Below are positions 8,494 to 17,358 of a DNA stretch of 39,414 nt, one piece after another; positions within the stretch are counted from its first letter, which is position 1; every line of letters starts with the position of its first letter. The translations under genes and the position numbers were made by a program. Under the pieces are notes generated by a model. The model was not told where the DNA came from. It did no database searches and worked only from the letters and a program-made list of their open reading frames with translations. Origin of the DNA: UBA7887 sp964408735 (GTDB taxonomy: Bacteria; Pseudomonadota; Alphaproteobacteria; UBA7887). The DNA is taken from contig CAYPAX010000033.1 in assembly GCA_964408735.1 (NCBI GenBank), positions 1-39,414 of the forward strand. The letters are read 5' to 3'.

Positions 8494-8517
8494 TCTTTGG
8501 CTTAGAGACTTGACCGG

Positions 8518-9954
8518 ATGATGCATGATATTGGACTGACCGGCACGCGCTGCGTGCTCCTTGCCGCACTGATCTGTGCGTATCTCTCCCCTGCGAAGGC
8601 CCAGGATATAGGCTCAGTCGTGGACATTGCGCCCGATGCCTACGGCACGCCGCCACTTGCGCAGACTTCCTTGCTCGGACTTGGCGCCGGTGTTGTCGCC
8701 GACGAGCTGGTGCAGACCCTGGCGGCCGCCTCCGTCCACATCGTCTTTCTCGACGAGACGGACCTGCGCGTCGGTGCCAGCAGCATGGTCGTGCTCGACC
8801 GCCTGGTATTCGATCCCGATCAGGGCGCAACCGAGCTGGTTCTGGGAATAACGGTCGGTGTCGCCCGGATCATCAGCGGCACTGTCGACCCTGCCGGGTT
8901 GGAGGTCCACACCCCCGTCGCTCTGGTCGGCGTTCGCGGCACGGATTTCATCGTGCACGTGGACGAAACGGGGCGCACGACCGTGATCGTGTTGGAGGGG
9001 GAGGTAGTCGTAACGCCAAACGGCGGCTCGCCGGTGATTGTCGTTGCCGGACAGACGGTCGTGGTAGATCCCGACCCTGCCATTGCTCCCGCCATACGCA
9101 ATGGTATCGAGGTGCCCCCGGATCCCGGTCTCGGGCCGATCCCTGCCGTCGTGACGCCACCACCCTTGCCGCCGCGTGAGGAGACAATCGAGTCGGAGGT
9201 GATTCAGGTCATTCCGCGCTCAGGCGTGAATCCGCTCGATCCGGATTTCAGCCCGGAGACGGCATCCAGCGTCTTTACCGTCGGCGTCTATGCCGGAGAT
9301 TGCAATTGCACCATTTGCGACACCAGCTTGCGCAATGTCGGAAGCGCCGTGTTCCTGGAACCCTTCGGACCGAATGGCACGACGGCGTTCGTTGTGGACG
9401 GCCAGAAGGCGACGTCGACGAGCACGACTCTGGAATTGTTCGGTGTGCCGAACGTTGTCCCGCACAGCCACTATCAAGCCCGCGACGGCCGCTGGCTGGC
9501 GATCGCCTGCACCAATGATCGCATATTCGCGCGTCTGGCCGAGGTCATGGGGCAGGCCGAGCTCGCCGACGAAGATCGCTATGGCACGATTGCCGCACGC
9601 GAGGCCGATCGTGAGGCGGTGGATTCGCTGGTCTCTGCCTGGGTCGGAAGCCACGACGCGGGCGAGGTTCTCGCACTTTGCGACAAAGGCGCGGTTCCGT
9701 GCGGGCCGGTCTATTCGATCGACGAGATCTTCGCCGATCCGCAATACCAGGCGCGTAAGAATATCCGCTCCATCGACGATCCCCGCATCGGTGCTTTGGC
9801 GGTACCGGGCGTGGTGCCGCGGCTTACCGAAACACCAGGGGAAATCGAGACTCTCGGGCCTGAGCTGGGGGCACATCTCACCGAGGTGTTCGGCCGCATG
9901 CTGGGCCTTGACCCGGAGGAGATAGCGGAGCTTCAATCGCGGGGTATCGTCTGA
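8518..9954 (+). CDS. Chimeric protein: secreted FecR domain fused to the C-terminal half of a CaiB-type CoA-transferase
   Basis: One uninterrupted 478-codon frame. Residues 1-29 are a signal peptide (VLLAALICAYLSPAKAQ). Residues ~45-190 look like a FecR-type domain (LRVGASSMVVLDRL, then HTPVALVGVRGTDF, then VLEGEVVV). Residues ~200-300 are a Pro-rich linker and a short Cys-containing stretch (DCNCTICD). From about residue 310 the sequence changes to the C-terminal half of family III CoA-transferases: VPHSHYQARDGRWLAIACTN, then GPVYSIDEIFADPQYQAR, then VPGVVPRLTETPGE. The half that carries the catalytic Asp and most CoA contacts is absent. A cytoplasmic enzyme half behind an export signal makes no obvious functional sense. 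It may be a deletion fusion or an assembly chimera; see findings. Confidence 0.8.
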   Translation: MMHDIGLTGTRCVLLAALICAYLSPAKAQDIGSVVDIAPDAYGTPPLAQTSLLGLGAGVVADELVQTLAAASVHIVFLDETDLRVGASSMVVLDRLVFDPDQGATELVLGITVGVARIISGTVDPAGLEVHTPVALVGVRGTDFIVHVDETGRTTVIVLEGEVVVTPNGGSPVIVVAGQTVVVDPDPAIAPAIRNGIEVPPDPGLGPIPAVVTPPPLPPREETIESEVIQVIPRSGVNPLDPDFSPETASSVFTVGVYAGDCNCTICDTSLRNVGSAVFLEPFGPNGTTAFVVDGQKATSTSTTLELFGVPNVVPHSHYQARDGRWLAIACTNDRIFARLAEVMGQAELADEDRYGTIAAREADREAVDSLVSAWVGSHDAGEVLALCDKGAVPCGPVYSIDEIFADPQYQARKNIRSIDDPRIGALAVPGVVPRLTETPGEIETLGPELGAHLTEVFGRMLGLDPEEIAELQSRGIV

Positions 9955-9975
9955 GGCTGTGACGGGAGGTTTGCG

Positions 9976-10830
9976 ATGAGACTCTCTGCACCATGCACCT
10001 TCGCGGTTTCGCTGCTGCTTTGGTTTGGCGGAGCATCTTTGGCAGAAGATGCGCTTACAGGCAGCTACACCCATCAATCGATGTCTCTGACGCTTCAGCA
10101 GGGTTCTGGAAATGCTGTATCCGGGGAGCTCTCGGGTGGCGGGAATCGCTATTCCCTGAACGGGGTGGCGCAATCCGGCGGCGCTGTCGGCAGCGTGGGC
10201 GGCGCCAACACCCGGCTTGGCTTCGAGGCCGTCCCGGAGGGCGATGGTCTTCTGCTCGTGATCTACGGGATTGATGCCGCCGGGATGCCGCAACGCGAAA
10301 GTGCCGAGCGATATCTCTTCGTGCGTGACCGGACCGACGCCGCAACAGGCGCCGTCTACATCAACGGCGCCGCGCTCGATGGTGAGACATTGCAGGCATT
10401 GCAGGACCTCTACCGGGTCCGTGTCGTGGAAGGGCGTTATTGGTACGATGCCATGTCCGGTGCCTGGGGTATCGAGGGCGGACCGACGGCAGGATTCCTG
10501 TTGCCCGGCTTGAACCTGGGTGGGGCCTTGTCGCCGAATGCGTCAGGCGGCGGCACAGGCGTATTCTTCAACGGCCGCGAGCTCCACCTTCAAGACGCCC
10601 TGGCCTTGCAGCAGTTGCTTGGCACCGTCATTCCTGGCCGATACAGCCTCGATGCCTATGGCAATCTGGCTGTCGAGAACGGGCGCTGGCTATTGAACCT
10701 CGTGCAGTTGGCCAGGCAGGCGCAAGGGAGCACGACCTATCGCTCGAATATCACCGGCATAGGCGCCGGTAGCAGTGGCGGCACGTCATATGTGATGGGT
10801 GAAGATTGGTCGGTGATCGTCGGCGATTGA
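9976..10830 (+). CDS. Secreted protein with two tandem GRY-D repeats
   Basis: A 284-residue protein with a clear signal peptide (FAVSLLLWFGGASLA). Residues 25-120 form a beta-rich, Gly/Ser-rich region. Two related units follow, about residues 125-171 and 194-238. Each has (V/F)-(Y/F)-(I/F)-N-G, a Leu-rich helix (LQALQDLYRV; LALQQLLGTV), then GRY-x-x-D-A and a small aromatic/Gly turn. I do not know a function for this repeat. GGGAGG upstream of the ATG supports the start. It follows the FecR-CaiB chimera by 21 bases and may have been the natural partner of the FecR part. Confidence 0.78.
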   Translation: MRLSAPCTFAVSLLLWFGGASLAEDALTGSYTHQSMSLTLQQGSGNAVSGELSGGGNRYSLNGVAQSGGAVGSVGGANTRLGFEAVPEGDGLLLVIYGIDAAGMPQRESAERYLFVRDRTDAATGAVYINGAALDGETLQALQDLYRVRVVEGRYWYDAMSGAWGIEGGPTAGFLLPGLNLGGALSPNASGGGTGVFFNGRELHLQDALALQQLLGTVIPGRYSLDAYGNLAVENGRWLLNLVQLARQAQGSTTYRSNITGIGAGSSGGTSYVMGEDWSVIVGD

Positions 10831-10836
10831 GCCAGT

Positions 10837-11247
10837 TTACGCCGGATTGCCCCGCCGGTGTTCGGTGATCTCTTGTCGTTGCGGCTCGAAGGTATCGATC
10901 AGGACCGGCAAGGCATCGTAGGGGCGGGTGTCGCCGCACATGAAGATGTCTATGGCCGCGTAGCCGCGCTCCGGCCAAGTGTGGATGCTGATATGGCTTT
11001 CCGCCAGGATGGCGATGCCCGTAACGCCGCCGCTCGACTCGAAACGGTGCAGATCCAGCCGCAACACGGTGGCGCCCGCGGCTTCGGATGCGTCTCGCAG
11101 AGCCTTTTCGACACGCGCGGTATCCTTGAGATGCCGAGCCTGCCAGAAATCGATGATCAAATGGCGGCCAGCAAAGCGAACGCCGTCGGACTCGACGAAG
11201 TGGTCGTCAGCCGTCAAGGCAGCGCGTGTGAGGGAGGCATCATCCAT
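10837..11247 (-). CDS. speD: S-adenosylmethionine decarboxylase proenzyme
   Basis: A 136-residue bacterial/archaeal-type SpeD. The self-cleavage site Glu83-Ser84 in LAESHISIHTWPE generates the pyruvoyl cofactor on the new N-terminal Ser. The downstream Cys104 (FMCGD) and the FE-S-SGG segment match the family. The enzyme decarboxylates S-adenosylmethionine to supply aminopropyl groups for spermidine. I chose the ATG at 11247 over the TTG at 11259 because it is an ATG and still gives the full domain; the ribosome-binding site is weak for both. No speE lies in the window. Convergent with the repeat protein (6-base gap) and divergent from chaN. Confidence 0.92.
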   Translation of the reverse strand: MDDASLTRAALTADDHFVESDGVRFAGRHLIIDFWQARHLKDTARVEKALRDASEAAGATVLRLDLHRFESSGGVTGIAILAESHISIHTWPERGYAAIDIFMCGDTRPYDALPVLIDTFEPQRQEITEHRRGNPA

Positions 11248-11356
11248 AGCCACGATCAATAGCAGTCTGCGTCAGGGCTGAATAGCTGCAATAGAGCAGG
11301 TGACCGAAACGGCGGCATGCCCCATAGTCGGCCGGCAAAAGTGCTGGGAGAAAAGC

Positions 11357-12559
11357 ATGGCAAAGGCGCTCGGCCGCTTCATGGCGGTGGCGATCACGGC
11401 AATGATGACGCACGTTGATGATGGATTTGCAGCCGCAGACTGTTCGGCGGTCGGAAGCTGGATTGTGCCCGCGCAAGGGGAGGCCGTGTCGGCAGATGCG
11501 GCAATGGCGTCGCTTTCCGAGCGGCAAGTGGTGCTGCTAGGCGAGTCGCACGAATATGCCGACGACCACCGCTGGCAGCTTCAGGTTCTCGCTGCTTTGC
11601 ATGGCCGCCGGCCAGATATGCGCGTCGGCCTGGAAATGTTTCCGCGCGCGGTGCAGCCGATCCTGGACCGCTGGGTGGCAGGGGAGTTGACCCCAAAGGC
11701 TTTCCTGGAGGAAGTCGAATGGGATCGTGTTTGGGGTTATAATTCAAAGTTTTATATGCCTATTTTCGAGTTTTCTCGCATGAATGGCGTGCCGCTTGTC
11801 GCCATCAATATCCCTCGCAGCCTGGTGGCAAGAGTGGGCGATGAGGGCTGGAGCGCGATCCCTGAGGAAGAGCGTCACGGTGTTGGCGATTCGGCCAGGG
11901 CACCGGCGGCCTACGAGGACATGCTGGCCGATGTTTACGTGGCCAAGTCGCGGATGGCGGCCGGGGCGGATCATGATCAGGCAATGGGGCCGGCGAGCGC
12001 TTCCGAGCGCGCGGCGCTCGCCGATGATCCGGGGTTCCAGCATTTCGTCGAAGCGCAACTGACCTGGGATCGGGCGATGGCGGAGGCGCTGGCTGGGGCC
12101 GCTACCGAGTCGCCGCTGGTGGTCGGGCTGGTTGGCCGCGGTCATGCCGAGGGTGGTCATGGCATAGCCCATCAGCTTCATGATCTTGGCATCGATAATG
12201 TCGGAATCGCCGTGACCGCCAGCGATGTCTGCACAGAGATGCCGGACGATGTGGCCGACCTCGTGTTCGTCACCGCGGCATCGGACGTGGTGGAGGTGCC
12301 GGGCCCTCGTCTGGGCGTGATGATAGAAGCTGCGACCGGCGGGGTGAGCGTTCGCCACGTCGTTCCGGGAAGCGTTGCGGCCACAGCCGGGATCGAGCAG
12401 TCGGATGTCATTACCGAGGCAGCCGGCTTTCCGCTGAATACCCCGGGCGACTTGATTCAGATCGTGCGTCGTCAGGCGCCCGGCACCTGGCTGCCGCTGG
12501 TCTTGTCGCGTGGGGACGATGTGGTTGAAATCGTGGCCAAGTTTCCCACGGAATTCTGA
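11357..12559 (+). CDS. ChaN-family protein with C-terminal PDZ domain
   Basis: A 400-residue protein. After a signal peptide (FMAVAITAMMTHVDDGFAAA) it carries a ChaN-like domain: VVLLGESHEYADDHRWQL, VGLEMFPR, and a final VGRGHAEGG. ChaN proteins bind haem or act as TraB/ChaN-type putative hydrolases with conserved GE and H residues. The last ~90 residues form a PDZ-like domain (LGVMIEA, HVVPGSVAATAGI, SDVITEAAG, then VLSRGDD). The ATG at 11357 has GGGAG 6 bases upstream; an earlier in-frame start at 11300 would bury the signal peptide. The M1-like peptidase gene starts 2 bases after the stop, and the two form a pair. Confidence 0.85.
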   Translation: MAKALGRFMAVAITAMMTHVDDGFAAADCSAVGSWIVPAQGEAVSADAAMASLSERQVVLLGESHEYADDHRWQLQVLAALHGRRPDMRVGLEMFPRAVQPILDRWVAGELTPKAFLEEVEWDRVWGYNSKFYMPIFEFSRMNGVPLVAINIPRSLVARVGDEGWSAIPEEERHGVGDSARAPAAYEDMLADVYVAKSRMAAGADHDQAMGPASASERAALADDPGFQHFVEAQLTWDRAMAEALAGAATESPLVVGLVGRGHAEGGHGIAHQLHDLGIDNVGIAVTASDVCTEMPDDVADLVFVTAASDVVEVPGPRLGVMIEAATGGVSVRHVVPGSVAATAGIEQSDVITEAAGFPLNTPGDLIQIVRRQAPGTWLPLVLSRGDDVVEIVAKFPTEF

Positions 12560-12561
12560 TT

Positions 12562-14394
12562 ATGCCCGTTTGGCGGAGGTGGTTTGCGGCAATCCTCGTC
12601 GCTGTCCTCTGGGGCGGCGAAGCCGCTGCGAAACATGTGGTCGACCTTCGTATCACCTTCGATCCGTCAACCGGCCAGCTTGATGGCACAGTGAATAACT
12701 CGGCTTGGTCGTTCGGTCATCAAGTGCGGCTTGCCGATCCGGGTTCCTTCGACGCCTTACCGGAAGGCGGCTTGGCAGCCGTCGAAGGCAGCTACCTTCC
12801 CCCACATGTTTGGTGGCCGACGCGGGCCTTCGATGGTCCTGGGGACAGCTACAGGCTGACGATCCAGGTTCCCGATGGCCAGGTCGCGGTGGCCACGGCG
12901 CGCCTCGAATCAGAGATACGGACCGAGGAGGGCTACAGCGCGACGTTTGTCGGCAATGAGCCGCCCATCGTATTTGTCGGACCCTATAGCATTGGCGAAC
13001 GTTGGCACGAGGGGCTGCGCCTGCGGACCTATTTTCCATCCGACATGGCGCCGCTCGCCGAGCCCTATCTCAATCGTGTGGGCGACTATATCGACGGCTT
13101 CGGTGCCCGCATCGGAGCCTATCCGTACTCCCATTTCTGGGTCGTTGCCGCGCCTTTCCCCGTCGGCCTGGGCTTTCCCGGCGCGACATATGTGAGTGCG
13201 CGCATTCTGCCACTGCCGTTCATGCAGGGACGCTCGCTCGCCCACGAGGTGCTCCACAACTGGTGGGGCAATGGGGCTCGTGTCGATTACGCGGAAGGCA
13301 ACTGGTCCGAAGGCTTGACGACTTATCTTGCCGATTATGGCCTTGCCGAAGAGGCGGGAGAGGCGGCAGCGCACGAGATGCGCCTCGCATGGCTGAGGGA
13401 TATCACCGCGCTGGGCGACGGCGACGACACGGCGCTGACCGCCTTCGTTCAGCGTCACCACGCTGCCGCGCAAGTGGTGGGCTACGACAAGGTGGCGATG
13501 GTGTTCCACATGCTTCGCCGGGAGATCGGCGACGTAGCGTTTGATGCGGGGCTGAGAGCGTTCTGGGAGGCGTGGCAAGGGCGCGTTGCTGCATGGACTG
13601 ACGTGCAGCGGGCCTTTGAAACCGAAGGCGACCTAGGCAGCTTCTTCCGGCAATGGCTGACGAGAACCGGTGCGCCCAATCTCGTGCTCGAAAATGCAGC
13701 GGTCACGGAACACGCCGAGGGTTGGCGTTTGAGCCTGCAATTGCGGCAGGCGGTCCGTCCATGGAATCTGACGGTGCCTGTGGTGATCAGCCTGGCGGAT
13801 GGCGATATCGTGAAGCTTGCCCAGGTGTTGGGAATCACCGGCGAGTATGCCTGGATCTTGCCGTCTCGCCCGCTGGCGGTTGCGATCGATCCTGACCACC
13901 ACGTTCTTCGGCGCCTGGCCCCTGGCGAGGCGCCGCCTATTCTTCGCGATGTCACGCTGGACCGGAACGCAGCCGTATTTATCGTTGGCGACGACCCTGC
14001 GGTCATCGATGTGGCTGAGGCTCTGGCGTCGAGGCTCCTGGGGCGCGCCGTCACAGCCCGAGCCGCGACCGCGGATACTGCGTTTCCGGACGAAAGTGGG
14101 GCTGTCGTAATCGGCCTTGATGGCACGATCGAAGACCCGCTGGCCGCCAATAGTGTGCCGATTCCGGACTTCGCGGTAGGAAATGGCACGGCCCGGTCAT
14201 GGGTGTCGCGGGGGCCAAACGGCCAAGCGGTGTTAACGATCGCCGCCGCGAGCGATGCTGCCTTGGCGGCGTTACAACGACCGTTGCCCCATTATGGAGC
14301 CCGCAGTTATGTGGTTTTTGACGGGCATCGGGCCATAGACAAGGGCACTCTGCCGGTTGCCAGCGAGCATCCGCTGCGTGTTGTCTTCGAGTAA
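12562..14394 (+). CDS. Secreted M1-like (gluzincin) metallopeptidase
   Basis: A 610-residue protein with a signal peptide (WFAAILVAVLWGGEAAA). The zinc site is His228-Glu229-x-x-His232 in HEVLHNWWGN, with Glu250 in NWSEGL 17 residues further on, as in M1-type aminopeptidases. Tyr and Arg residues downstream (YDKVAMVFHMLRREIG) fit the M1 catalytic fold. The usual GAMEN exopeptidase motif is not evident. The region upstream of the zinc site is PFPVGLGFPGATYVSARIL. About 180 C-terminal residues form a further, unrecognised domain. Encoded directly behind the ChaN-PDZ protein, suggesting joint periplasmic processing; the substrate is unknown. Confidence 0.85.
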   Translation: MPVWRRWFAAILVAVLWGGEAAAKHVVDLRITFDPSTGQLDGTVNNSAWSFGHQVRLADPGSFDALPEGGLAAVEGSYLPPHVWWPTRAFDGPGDSYRLTIQVPDGQVAVATARLESEIRTEEGYSATFVGNEPPIVFVGPYSIGERWHEGLRLRTYFPSDMAPLAEPYLNRVGDYIDGFGARIGAYPYSHFWVVAAPFPVGLGFPGATYVSARILPLPFMQGRSLAHEVLHNWWGNGARVDYAEGNWSEGLTTYLADYGLAEEAGEAAAHEMRLAWLRDITALGDGDDTALTAFVQRHHAAAQVVGYDKVAMVFHMLRREIGDVAFDAGLRAFWEAWQGRVAAWTDVQRAFETEGDLGSFFRQWLTRTGAPNLVLENAAVTEHAEGWRLSLQLRQAVRPWNLTVPVVISLADGDIVKLAQVLGITGEYAWILPSRPLAVAIDPDHHVLRRLAPGEAPPILRDVTLDRNAAVFIVGDDPAVIDVAEALASRLLGRAVTARAATADTAFPDESGAVVIGLDGTIEDPLAANSVPIPDFAVGNGTARSWVSRGPNGQAVLTIAAASDAALAALQRPLPHYGARSYVVFDGHRAIDKGTLPVASEHPLRVVFE

Positions 14395-14412
14395 TGCGGG
14401 AGGGAAGAGGTG

Positions 14413-15606
14413 ATGCGATCAAGACCGAAATTGAGCACAGTGAGTCGTCGGGGCATGATAGTCGGCACCGGCGCCATGGCCGCGACAGGCTTCTTGCGTT
14501 TGCCAAGAGCTTCCGCGGCTTCGCCGGTCACGATCGGTGTTCTCTTGCCGACCAGTGGTGGTCTTGACGATCACGCCAGGCAGATGCGTCTGGGTGTGAC
14601 GACCGCGGTCGCCGACTTGAACGAGCGTGGCGGTGTATTGGGCCGCCCTCTCAGGCTCGCCTTTCGGGATTCGGAAGGCTCGCCGCGAAACCTCGTGGAT
14701 AACTGTGCCGAACTGGTGCGCGACGAGGGAGCGCAGGCAGTCGTCGGGCCATTTATCGCATTCGGGCGCAAGGTGGCGGCGCGTGCCCTGGCGCCGAGCA
14801 GGGTTCCCTTGCTGACGGCGAGCAACAATGAGGGCGGATTTTGCGAATCCGGTTCCTTTACCTTGGCCCCCACGCCCTATCAGGACGTCTATCCGCTCCT
14901 GCAACATCTCGATGGGGGGCGCGGACGCTCGTATTTCCTCGTCGGCAGTGCATCGAGCTGGCAGATCAGCATGTTCCGGCGGGCCGTCTTACGCATCCTC
15001 TATCATCATGGTGGCAAAATGCTCGGAGAGGCCCTCACCAGGGTCGAAGACACCAACTTCGAGCCGGTTGCGCGTTGGGCAGCGGCGACGGACGCGGATG
15101 TGGTCGTGCTCTGCGTGCCTCGGCGCCAGGGCAGCGAGTTCGTGCGCCAGGCAGAAGCTATAGGGCTGTTGGACAAGGTGGATCTCGGTTGGATCGGCTT
15201 CAACGAGATGCATGCACAGGACCTCGGCGGCGACTTGGCGCAAAATGTGACAACCGCCTCAAGTTTTGTCGCGAGTGATCCCGCCAATGGCGTCCCGGCT
15301 CTGGTTTCACGGATGCGGACCCATGCGGATGGGGCAATGCCCATCACCTATTACGCCTACACCCACTATACCGCGGTGGCGGCCCTTGCCTCAGCCTGGG
15401 AAGCTGCCGGAGAGGCCAGTGGCGAAGCGGCGATGACTCACCTGCCGAATACCGCTCTGGAGGCCGCAACAGGAACCATCAGTTTTGATGCTGCCAGCCG
15501 CCAGGCGAAGTTGCCGATGGTGATTGCCAAAGGTGCTGCTGAAGGCAGGCTTCAAGTCGTTGAGCGTATTGGCGCTGTCGAGCCTGGGCCAGGCTGTGAG
15601 GCGTGA
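14413..15606 (+). CDS. LIV-type ABC transporter substrate-binding protein (Tat-exported)
   Basis: A 397-residue periplasmic binding protein of type I fold (Peripla_BP_6). A twin-arginine signal is visible (S-R-R-G-M, then IVGTGAMAATGFLRL), ending at ASA. The mature part starts with VTIGVLLPTSGG and continues with NERGGVLGRPLRLAFRDSEG, both typical of Leu/Ile/Val, amide or urea receptors. The C-terminal half keeps YYAYTHYTAV. No permease or ATPase genes adjoin it, so it is an orphan receptor in this window. The ATG at 14413 follows AGGGAAGAGGTG; the GTG one codon earlier is equally readable. Ligand unknown. Confidence 0.87.
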   Translation: MRSRPKLSTVSRRGMIVGTGAMAATGFLRLPRASAASPVTIGVLLPTSGGLDDHARQMRLGVTTAVADLNERGGVLGRPLRLAFRDSEGSPRNLVDNCAELVRDEGAQAVVGPFIAFGRKVAARALAPSRVPLLTASNNEGGFCESGSFTLAPTPYQDVYPLLQHLDGGRGRSYFLVGSASSWQISMFRRAVLRILYHHGGKMLGEALTRVEDTNFEPVARWAAATDADVVVLCVPRRQGSEFVRQAEAIGLLDKVDLGWIGFNEMHAQDLGGDLAQNVTTASSFVASDPANGVPALVSRMRTHADGAMPITYYAYTHYTAVAALASAWEAAGEASGEAAMTHLPNTALEAATGTISFDAASRQAKLPMVIAKGAAEGRLQVVERIGAVEPGPGCEA

Positions 15607-15741
15607 GGCACATCTCTCACCAGCCTTGACCTCGCGTTTGGAAAAGGCATGAATACCAGGTTGGCGGCGCATTAGGCCGCTAACGGCGCCAGGGTGGCCA
15701 GGAGGGGCCGGACTGGAGCCTGACAGGGGAGGAGCCACGAT

Positions 15742-16848
15742 ATGAGAGCCAGTACAGTCATTGTCGCCATCGTGATGCTTGTCATCGGTGCGGCACTCGG
15801 GGTGTTCGTTCTGGGCGGCGGTGGTGCCACAGTCACCTCTGCGCCGGGCACGGAACAGGTTGCGGAAGCACCGGCTGCCGAGAAGGTTCGTTGGAAGATG
15901 GCTAGCGCCTTTGCGGGCGAGCTGGTCCAGCTCGGCGATCAGGGACAATTGATCGAGAAGCGCATCGGCGAGCTTTCCGGCGGTACCATGGAGGTCAAGT
16001 TCTTCGAGCCGGGCGCTTTGATTCCGGCGCTGGAGATATTTGACGCGGTATCGACGGGTGCCGTGGATGCCGGCTGGTCGGCCGCAGGTTACTGGGCCGG
16101 CAAGGTGCCGGCTCTGCAATTCTTTACGGCCGTGCCGTTTGGTCCCAGTGCGGGCGAGGCGATTGCCTGGCTGTACTACGGCGGTGGCGAGGAGCTGCTG
16201 CAGGAGCTGTATGCGCCGCACAATATCCGGCCCCTGCAATGCAATCTGATATCGCCTGAGGGCTCCGGTTGGTTCCGCGAGCCGATCGAGACGGTCGAGG
16301 ATCTGAAGGGCTTGAAGATGCGCTTCTTCGGCCTTGGCGCCAAGGTGATGGAGAAGCTCGGCGTCTCCACCCAGCTTATCTCCGGCGGCGATATCTTCCC
16401 GGCGCTCGAGCTTGGCACCATCGATGCGACCGAGTTCTCCATGCCCGCGATCGATCTCGACCTCGGATTCTACCAGGTCGCCAAGCACTACTATTTCCCG
16501 GGTTGGCACCAGCCGATCAGCATGGGTGAGCTCATCATCAACCTGGACCGCTGGAATGCCCTCGACACGACACAGCAGCAAATCATCGTTGCGGCCTGCA
16601 AGGAGAGCATGCTTCGTGGCCTGGCCCAGGGCGAGGCGATCCAATTCGGCGCCTTGCAGGAGCTGCAGAGCAAGGGTGTGACGCTGCATCGTTGGTCACC
16701 CGAAATTCTAGATGCGCTCGATAAGGCCTGGCAGGAAGTTGTCGCTGAAGAAGCGGCGGCGGATGCCGACTTTGCCCGGGTCTGGGAATCACTCAGTGAG
16801 TTCCGTAAGGGTTACAAGATCTGGGGCGATTACGGCTACCTGGACTAA
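15742..16848 (+). CDS. TRAP transporter DctP-type solute receptor
   Basis: A 368-residue protein with an N-terminal hydrophobic segment (VIVAIVMLVIGAALGVFVL) followed by a Gly/Ala linker and the mature domain. The DctP/TakP signature is clear: MASAFAGELVQLGDQGQLIEKRIGELSGG, FFEPGALIPALEIFDAVSTG, and DLKGLKMRFFGLGA with the ligand-carboxylate Arg. The later ELGTIDATEF and the amphipathic C-terminus also fit. Such receptors feed 2-oxo acids, sugar acids or similar carboxylates to a DctQM membrane pair; no dctQM is in the window. The signal looks more like a membrane anchor than a cleaved peptide. AGGGGAGGAG precedes the ATG. Confidence 0.9.
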   Translation: MRASTVIVAIVMLVIGAALGVFVLGGGGATVTSAPGTEQVAEAPAAEKVRWKMASAFAGELVQLGDQGQLIEKRIGELSGGTMEVKFFEPGALIPALEIFDAVSTGAVDAGWSAAGYWAGKVPALQFFTAVPFGPSAGEAIAWLYYGGGEELLQELYAPHNIRPLQCNLISPEGSGWFREPIETVEDLKGLKMRFFGLGAKVMEKLGVSTQLISGGDIFPALELGTIDATEFSMPAIDLDLGFYQVAKHYYFPGWHQPISMGELIINLDRWNALDTTQQQIIVAACKESMLRGLAQGEAIQFGALQELQSKGVTLHRWSPEILDALDKAWQEVVAEEAAADADFARVWESLSEFRKGYKIWGDYGYLD

Positions 16849-16867
16849 GAAAAAGAGGCGCATAAGT

Positions 16868-17341
16868 ATGACTATTGCGGCGCAGCCGTGCCGCCGGTCG
16901 TTTGCCCTGTCCCTTCACTGGACAGGGCAGGCGGCGGTGATCGCGGTTTTGGTTTCTCTCTGTTCTCTCGGGGCGCAGGCTCAGGAGGACGAGGCAGAGG
17001 ACGAAGGCCCTGTTGGCCTGAGCGTCGAGGGGGTCATCCGCTCGACCGAGGGCGGCATCGGCTTTCCGGATGGCAGGGTCATGCGTGCGCCGCCGCGCCT
17101 CGCGACCGGCGGTCCATTCGAGTGCGCGCCGCCCGCCGGCGAAAGCCGCTCATGTGCAATCGGTGGGGTATGGGATTACTGTTCTCTCAGCTCGATAACC
17201 TTCGGTCAGACCGATTCTTTCGCCGAGTCGCGCTGTTCTGTTGTCGACCGTGGGGAGGGGCGTTGGTCTATCGACGTGGTGGCAACCCGAAAAATGATTC
17301 TGACCTGCATGGCGACCTGCCTGCGGCTTGAAATACGCTGA
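16868..17341 (+). CDS. Small secreted Cys-rich protein
   Basis: A 157-residue protein with a long N-region and a signal peptide (VIAVLVSLCSLGAQA). The mature part starts acidic (QEDEAEDEG) and holds six cysteines (FEC, SRSC, DYC, SRC, LTC, ATC), enough for three disulfides. I recognise no family. The ATG at 16868, after AAGAGGCGCATAAGT, gives a normal signal peptide. It lies 19 bases downstream of the TRAP receptor gene on the same strand and could be co-transcribed with it. Confidence 0.65.
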   Translation: MTIAAQPCRRSFALSLHWTGQAAVIAVLVSLCSLGAQAQEDEAEDEGPVGLSVEGVIRSTEGGIGFPDGRVMRAPPRLATGGPFECAPPAGESRSCAIGGVWDYCSLSSITFGQTDSFAESRCSVVDRGEGRWSIDVVATRKMILTCMATCLRLEIR

Positions 17342-17358
17342 GTTTCGGAAGCAAGCGG

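Noticed and set aside
15391..16689. A 432-codon open frame on the minus strand
   Set aside because: Antisense to the clear TRAP receptor and the LIV-type receptor end; no recognisable protein features.
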